Source: an uncultured Ruminococcus sp. (GTDB taxonomy: Bacteria > Bacillota > Clostridia > Lachnospirales > Lachnospiraceae). From it: a stretch of 33,122 nt of DNA. Of the stretch, positions 29,347 through 33,122 are shown one piece after another. Position numbers and translations under genes: made by a program. Numbering within the stretch: the stretch's first letter is position 1; the number at the start of each line of letters is the position of its first letter. The stretch is from NCBI GenBank assembly GCA_900541505.1, contig UQKK01000036.1:1-33122 (forward strand). Direction: 5' to 3'. The notes beneath the pieces were generated by a model. That model did no database searches. It worked only from the letters and a program-made list of their open reading frames with translations, and was not told the DNA's origin.

Positions 29347-30849
29347 TTACTGAGCTGCGCCGCGGCTTTCTATAACAAGTGCCATACGTTCTTCCTCGGA
29401 CATCTCTACTTTCTTTGTGCACAGAGATACCACTACTTCAGCAACCAGGGCAACGATGGTAGCCGGGATAGCCGGACCTGTGAAGATACCAACAATCCAG
29501 CTCTGGAAAGCAGGTACAAACAGGTACAGGATACCGAACAATGTACCAACACCTACGCTGGCAAGACCGCCCTGCCATGTCGCGCGTTTCCAGAGAGCTC
29601 CAAGTACCATTGCGATGGATACGCCCGGAATGATAGAACCGATTACGTTGCTGATGTAACTGATAACGTCCTGAGCGAACAGTGTCGCACAGAAAGCCAG
29701 CAGCAGTGTCACAACTGTCATGATACGTGACCATCTTCCAACCTTCTCCTCCGGCAGACTCTTGCCTGTGAAGATTGGGTAGATATCCTGGATTGCAATC
29801 GTAACACCTGCGATTGCATCGGAATCTCCTGAGGACATTGTCGCGGACAGACCGGAAATCATAAACAGAAGTCCGAGTACCGGTCCCAGTGCGGTTGTCG
29901 CGATGTAAGTGAACGCAAAGTCCGGATTTTCCAGAACAGATGTAGCGTTATTATTTGTAGCAATCGTAAATGCTGCCATACCGATGATAGCCGGAAGCAG
30001 AGAGAAGCCAAGAAGCAGAAGACCGGATGTCTTCAGCGCGTTTGTCGCTGTCTTGTTGCTCTTTGCTGTGTAAACTCTCATACGGTAAGTCGGTGTTCCC
30101 CAGCAGGGAATGAAGATAGACCAAATCAGAGATACCAACGCCATCACGCCCATGGTTCCCACGCCGTAGAAGGACAGGTTACCTGCTTTACCTGCTTCCG
30201 TGATAGTCTCGCTGATAGCACCCCAGCCTCCAGCCATCGGGATACATACTGCTGTGATAGCGATGAATCCGATAACCAGGATGGTCAGCTGAATAAGGTC
30301 AGTCCATACAACCGCCAGGTAACCGCCGATGATTACATATACACCAAACGCGAGAACCGCGATTGCTTTAGATGTAACCAAATCAAGACCTGTTACGTAG
30401 CTCAAATAGGTAGCACCACCGTTTACGTGGTTACCAAGCCATACAACCTCGATGATGTACATCATGATACTCATGACACTTTTTACAAGCTTATTTCCAT
30501 TATAATGGAATTGTGCTTCTTCTGCCATAGTTACGAAATTTTTTTCTCTTAATTTTGTCTTCTGAGCAATCCATGCCAGAGTCAGTACTCCGAGCGCAGC
30601 TCCAAGTCCATATGCGGCTCCCCCGAAGCCCATTTTAAATCCGTTTGCTGTCGCGCCGATTGAAGAACCTGTACCAATCAGTGTGGCTCCCATTGTCGCG
30701 AAGATTAAGAAGAACGGTAACTGTCCGCCTCCTGTCAGGTAGCCTTTTCCTTCTGATTTTCCTTTACTGCTTATGTATCCGACTATAATCATCAGAACTA
30801 CATACGCTGCAAAACCAATCAGGAAAAATGTTCCAAAATTTCCTTCCAT
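29347..30849 (-). CDS. Sodium:solute symporter (SSS family)
   Basis: A 500-aa membrane transporter with about 13 hydrophobic helices. Typical features are the N-terminal FFLIGFAAYVVLMIIVGYI helix, GYLTGGGQLPFFLIFATMGATLIGTGSSIG (in steps), the GGYLAVVWTDLIQ motif near 175-190 and ISGLSATMSSGDSDAIAG near 335 corresponding to the Na2-site region. It would import a small organic solute with Na+; given its neighbours, an N-acyl-D-amino acid, D-amino acid or related amide is inferred. ATG 30849 follows GAAGGAGG. First gene of the leftward operon. Confidence 0.93.
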   Translation of the reverse strand: MEGNFGTFFLIGFAAYVVLMIIVGYISSKGKSEGKGYLTGGGQLPFFLIFATMGATLIGTGSSIGATANGFKMGFGGAAYGLGAALGVLTLAWIAQKTKLREKNFVTMAEEAQFHYNGNKLVKSVMSIMMYIIEVVWLGNHVNGGATYLSYVTGLDLVTSKAIAVLAFGVYVIIGGYLAVVWTDLIQLTILVIGFIAITAVCIPMAGGWGAISETITEAGKAGNLSFYGVGTMGVMALVSLIWSIFIPCWGTPTYRMRVYTAKSNKTATNALKTSGLLLLGFSLLPAIIGMAAFTIATNNNATSVLENPDFAFTYIATTALGPVLGLLFMISGLSATMSSGDSDAIAGVTIAIQDIYPIFTGKSLPEEKVGRWSRIMTVVTLLLAFCATLFAQDVISYISNVIGSIIPGVSIAMVLGALWKRATWQGGLASVGVGTLFGILYLFVPAFQSWIVGIFTGPAIPATIVALVAEVVVSLCTKKVEMSEEERMALVIESRGAAQ

Positions 30850-30893
30850 TTTGTTTCCTCCTTCATCCTTTATTCAACAAATTGTTTAATTTG

Positions 30894-30922
30894 ATTCTAG
30901 TTTTATTTCAACAGATTGTCAA
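30894..30922 (-). promoter_or_regulatory. Promoter of the symporter operon
   Basis: TTGACA (30922-30917) and TAGAAT (30899-30894), spacer 17. The -35 is inside operator copy 2 and the start point is near copy 1, so a bound repressor would cover the promoter. Confidence 0.8.
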
Positions 30923-31021
30923 TACGTTTTTCGACATCTGACCAAATATCTATATTTTATATAAATTTTATAATTGATTTTTGTGTAATTTAACGGTTTT
31001 TCCAATTTTATATCCTGCAAA

Positions 31022-31049
31022 TTGACTGTTTCAACATTTTGTGTAAAAA
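31022..31049 (+). promoter_or_regulatory. Promoter of the D-TA/RidA operon
   Basis: TTGACT (31022-31027) and TAAAAA (31044-31049), spacer 16. Operator copy 3 fills the spacer and copy 4 lies just after the start point. Confidence 0.55.
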
Positions 31050-31172
31050 TGTAATCAGTAATCACTATTTCAACATTTTATCAATCCTCTTGAATACTTA
31101 TATATGGAAGCAGAAGTCATCTTCTGTCTGATATACCCTAGGATTCGAGGATATAAGGAGGCAAAAGCGAAT

Positions 31173-32318
31173 ATGGAAAAGTCTTACTCTTTTAAAGGAA
31201 GCGAAGCTGTCATCACTCCCGCTCTCATTTATTACCGGGACCTGCTTCGCGGCAATTTGGAAAAAGCGATTGAGACCGCTCACGGCGCAGCTCATCTCTG
31301 GCCTCATGTAAAAAGCCATAAGATGGCAGACCTCATCCATATGTCTATGGAACAGGGTGTCCGCCGTTTCAAATGCGCGACCATCGCGGAGGCAGAAATG
31401 GTCGCATCCTGCGGCGCTGAGCACATCGTGCTCTCCTACCCGCTGGTAGGACCGAATATCGAGCGTTTCATCAAACTGTCCGAGGCGTTTAAAGATACGC
31501 ATTTCTATGCCATCGGGGACTGCCTTGACATGCTCAACCGCCTGGGAACAGCGGCAAAAGCGTCCTCCCTTGGGAATGTGGACGTTCTGGTGGATGTCAA
31601 TATGGGAATGGACCGCACCGGAGTTCCTCTCGCAGAATTGGTAGATTTCTGCGGCTCCTGCGCTTCTATCGACGGCATCACCTTAAAGGGACTGCACTGC
31701 TATGACGGTCATCGCACCGAACATGACTATGCAGACAGAAAAGCGCAGTCAGACCATGTTGACACAGAGCTTAAACCCCTGTTAAAATCAATATGTAAGA
31801 GTCACCCGACCTGCTCACTGGTCATCATCGGCGGCTCTCCGTCTTTCCCCTGCCACACTGATTTCAATCTCACGGACGGGGACGAGACAAAGGACGTGGA
31901 AGTCTATTACTCACCGGGAACCATTTTCGTATATGATTACGGGTACAGCAAGAAATTCCCGGATTTACCTTACGTACCGGCAGCGGCAATCCTCACACGG
32001 GTTATCAGCAATCCCGGCAGAGGCATCTTCTCCCTTGACCTTGGGTACAAAGGAGTTGCGGCGGACCCGGAGGGAGTACGCGGACAGCTGCTCGGCGTGG
32101 ACAACTGCGAGGAGATGTTCCAGAGCGAGGAGCACTGGACTTTCCGCATGAAACCGGGACACGAGGATGAGTGTCCGAAAGTCGGAGAAGAATATTTTGT
32201 CATCCCGACTCACATCTGCCCGACCAGCGCGCTCTATCCATCCGTCACAGTCGTGGAGAACGGCGAGATTGTGGACGAGTGGGAAGTAACCGCAAGGAAC
32301 CGGAAGATTACATACTAA
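31173..32318 (+). CDS. D-threonine aldolase/D-serine dehydratase-like PLP enzyme
   Basis: A 381-aa fold-type III (alanine racemase-like) PLP enzyme. The PLP lysine is expected at K47 in WPHVKSHK. The C-terminal metal site is shown by HICPTSALYP (His-x-Cys near 358-360), shared by D-threonine aldolases and D-serine dehydratases. GLHCYDGHR and VIIGGSPSFP near 190-235 bind the cofactor phosphate. It would split a D-3-hydroxyamino acid to glycine plus aldehyde, or deaminate it. ATG 31173 follows AAGGAGG, excluding the longer frame. First gene of the rightward operon, divergent from the deacylase operon. Confidence 0.88.
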   Translation: MEKSYSFKGSEAVITPALIYYRDLLRGNLEKAIETAHGAAHLWPHVKSHKMADLIHMSMEQGVRRFKCATIAEAEMVASCGAEHIVLSYPLVGPNIERFIKLSEAFKDTHFYAIGDCLDMLNRLGTAAKASSLGNVDVLVDVNMGMDRTGVPLAELVDFCGSCASIDGITLKGLHCYDGHRTEHDYADRKAQSDHVDTELKPLLKSICKSHPTCSLVIIGGSPSFPCHTDFNLTDGDETKDVEVYYSPGTIFVYDYGYSKKFPDLPYVPAAAILTRVISNPGRGIFSLDLGYKGVAADPEGVRGQLLGVDNCEEMFQSEEHWTFRMKPGHEDECPKVGEEYFVIPTHICPTSALYPSVTVVENGEIVDEWEVTARNRKITY

Positions 32319-32419
32319 ACGGGCAGCTTGACCGAGCAGCGGACAACCCCGCAGACGGTTTACTGCTTCCCGCCAACTATCGTTAAATCAAATTTTTATA
32401 TATAAAGGAGAGATTTAAA

Positions 32420-32890
32420 ATGAACATTTATGACGTATTGAAAGAAAAAGGAATCACATTACCGGCTCCGCCGCCGAAGGGAGGAGTTTACACTCCGGTA
32501 CAGGAATTTGGCACAAACCTTCTGTACTGCTCCGGATGCGGTCCGGACCTCGGCAATGGAAACAATGTCATTGGACGTGTGGGTGAGGACCTGACACTGG
32601 AAGACGGGCAGAAAGCAGCTTACAACTGCATGCTCAACCTTCTTGCGAACCTGGATGCAAAGACAGGGGACTTAAACAAAATCAAGAGATTTGTAAAAGT
32701 TCTGGCTTTCGTAAACAGCGCGGATTCCTTCCAGCAGCAGCCACAGGTTGTAAACGGCGGCTCCAATCTGCTGGTAGACATCTTCGGTGAAGAGGTTGGC
32801 ATGCCCGCGAGAACTGCCATCGGCGTCAACACACTGCCGGGCGGAATTGCTTGTGAGATTGAAGTTCTCGTAGAACTCAAAGAAGACTAA
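32420..32890 (+). CDS. RidA/YjgF-family protein
   Basis: A 156-aa member of the RidA (YjgF/YER057c/UK114) superfamily, in the longer YoaB-like group. RidA proteins hydrolyse reactive enamine/imine intermediates, such as 2-aminoacrylate released by PLP dehydratases. Motifs include the LLYCSGCGPD strand, the AAYNCMLNLLANL helix, and ARTAIGVNTLPGGIACEIEVLVEL, where Arg of ARTAIG is the substrate-binding residue of active members. ATG 32420 follows AAGGAGAG. It lies 101 bases after the PLP enzyme and is probably co-transcribed, suggesting that the enzyme makes an enamine intermediate. Confidence 0.9.
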   Translation: MNIYDVLKEKGITLPAPPPKGGVYTPVQEFGTNLLYCSGCGPDLGNGNNVIGRVGEDLTLEDGQKAAYNCMLNLLANLDAKTGDLNKIKRFVKVLAFVNSADSFQQQPQVVNGGSNLLVDIFGEEVGMPARTAIGVNTLPGGIACEIEVLVELKED

Positions 32891-32921
32891 TTTAAAAAAG
32901 TTTGCAATCATAAGAAGCACA

Positions 32922-32969
32922 CAGAACCCCTCACGTCCCGGGTATCCGGGCAGAGGGGTTCTGTTTTTT
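32922..32969 (+). terminator. Terminator of the D-TA/RidA operon
   Basis: CAGAACCCCTC (32922-32932) pairs with GAGGGGTTCTG (32953-32963), with an additional inner CCCGG/CCGGG hairpin, followed by TTTTTT. Confidence 0.92.
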
Positions 32970-33027
32970 ATCTGCTTTTCATCTCTTTCCCTTCCTATTT
33001 GCCGCTTATTCGTCCCGCATCCCTGCT

Positions 33028-33075
33028 TTGCGCATCCACGTGCGAATATGGTATAATGTCGGCAGACATTATACC
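33028..33075 (+). promoter_or_regulatory. Promoter with -10 inside a perfect inverted repeat
   Basis: GGTATAATGTC (33050-33060) and GACATTATACC (33065-33075) form an 11-bp perfect inverted repeat with loop GGCA. It contains the -10 TATAAT (33052-33057), with TTGCGC (33028-33033) 18 bases before. A bound dimer would block the promoter. Further on, CGATTTGC (33081-33088) pairs with GCAAATCG (33115-33122), the start of a structured leader cut by the window end. Confidence 0.5.
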
Positions 33076-33122
33076 TGCGCCGATTTGCGTTCGACCGAAG
33101 GGAGAACTACCACAGCAAATCG

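Larger units (their letters stand above)
30872..31085. promoter_or_regulatory. Four-copy operator repeat in the divergent control region
   Basis: A 17-19 base element occurs at 30872-30890, 30906-30923, 31029-31046 and 31068-31085, all in the same orientation, sharing TTCAACA, one or two bases, then TTGT or TTAT. The first copy is nearly palindromic (TTCAACAA-A-TTGTTTAA). Two copies lie at each of the two divergent promoters, one pair spaced 34 and the other 39 bases. Most of the 323-base gap is explained by this. Confidence 0.75.

Noticed and set aside
30872..31085. CcpA (cre) sites as explanation of the repeats
   Set aside because: The elements do not fit the cre pattern (TGNAANCGNNNNCA); TTCAACA-W-TTGT is a different motif.

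Overview
The window looks like chromosomal DNA of a low-to-mid GC, probably spore-forming Firmicute of class Clostridia, most likely Lachnospiraceae. The evidence is AGGAGG-type ribosome binding sites before nearly every gene, TTGACA/TATAAT promoters with 17-bp spacing, a Tyr T-box, a purine riboswitch, the murB-rapZ-whiA-HPr-like cluster and a CwlC-like amidase without signal peptide. Species cannot be named from the sequence alone.

Region 1 (1 to about 9.1 kb) is an integrated element that reads as a phage satellite similar to phage-inducible chromosomal islands (PICIs). A rightward unit carries a repressor-like protein and a tyrosine integrase with an unusual N-terminal zinc ribbon. A divergent leftward unit carries a small HTH protein, an AlpA/excisionase-like protein, a P4/D5-type primase-helicase, a candidate iteron origin, an HNH nuclease, a gp3-like small terminase and several small unknown proteins. 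No large terminase, portal, capsid or tail gene is visible. A serine recombinase with its own promoter and terminator follows, and a possible type I toxin leader touches the left edge. The integrase end abuts the 3' end of rpsI, a plausible attachment site; the other end lies outside the window.

Region 2 (9.1 to 21.8 kb) is core genome: rplM-rpsI behind a promoter embedded in the end of a lipid kinase gene; murB-rapZ-whiA and a Crh-like HPr paralogue with Asp at position 15 and Ser at 46; a CNNM/CorC transporter-like protein followed by a CwlC-like amidase whose ribosome binding site lies in the upstream terminator; a flavin reductase; tyrS behind a UAC-specifier T-box; and a nagB-cutC-HAD operon.

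Region 3 (21.9 to 25.1 kb) is a purine salvage/catabolism operon: an 8-oxoguanine/guanine deaminase-like amidohydrolase and an NCS2 purine permease. Its leader has a guanine-type purine aptamer (C at the specificity position). A long terminator hairpin consumes the aptamer's P3 and J3/1, so the architecture predicts a ligand-activated (ON) switch.

Region 4 (25.2 to 33.1 kb) holds a truncated DUF4143-type ATPase bracketed by a 21-bp direct repeat, then two divergent operons that look like a D-amino-acid utilisation system. Leftward are a sodium:solute symporter, a YheO/DauR-like regulator, an N-acyl-D-amino-acid deacylase and an HpcH/HpaI aldolase. Rightward are a D-threonine-aldolase/D-serine-dehydratase-like PLP enzyme and a RidA-family protein. 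The divergent intergenic region has four copies of a TTCAACA-W-TTGT-type element, two at each promoter, the likely operators for the regulator. The window ends in a promoter whose -10 sits in a perfect inverted repeat.
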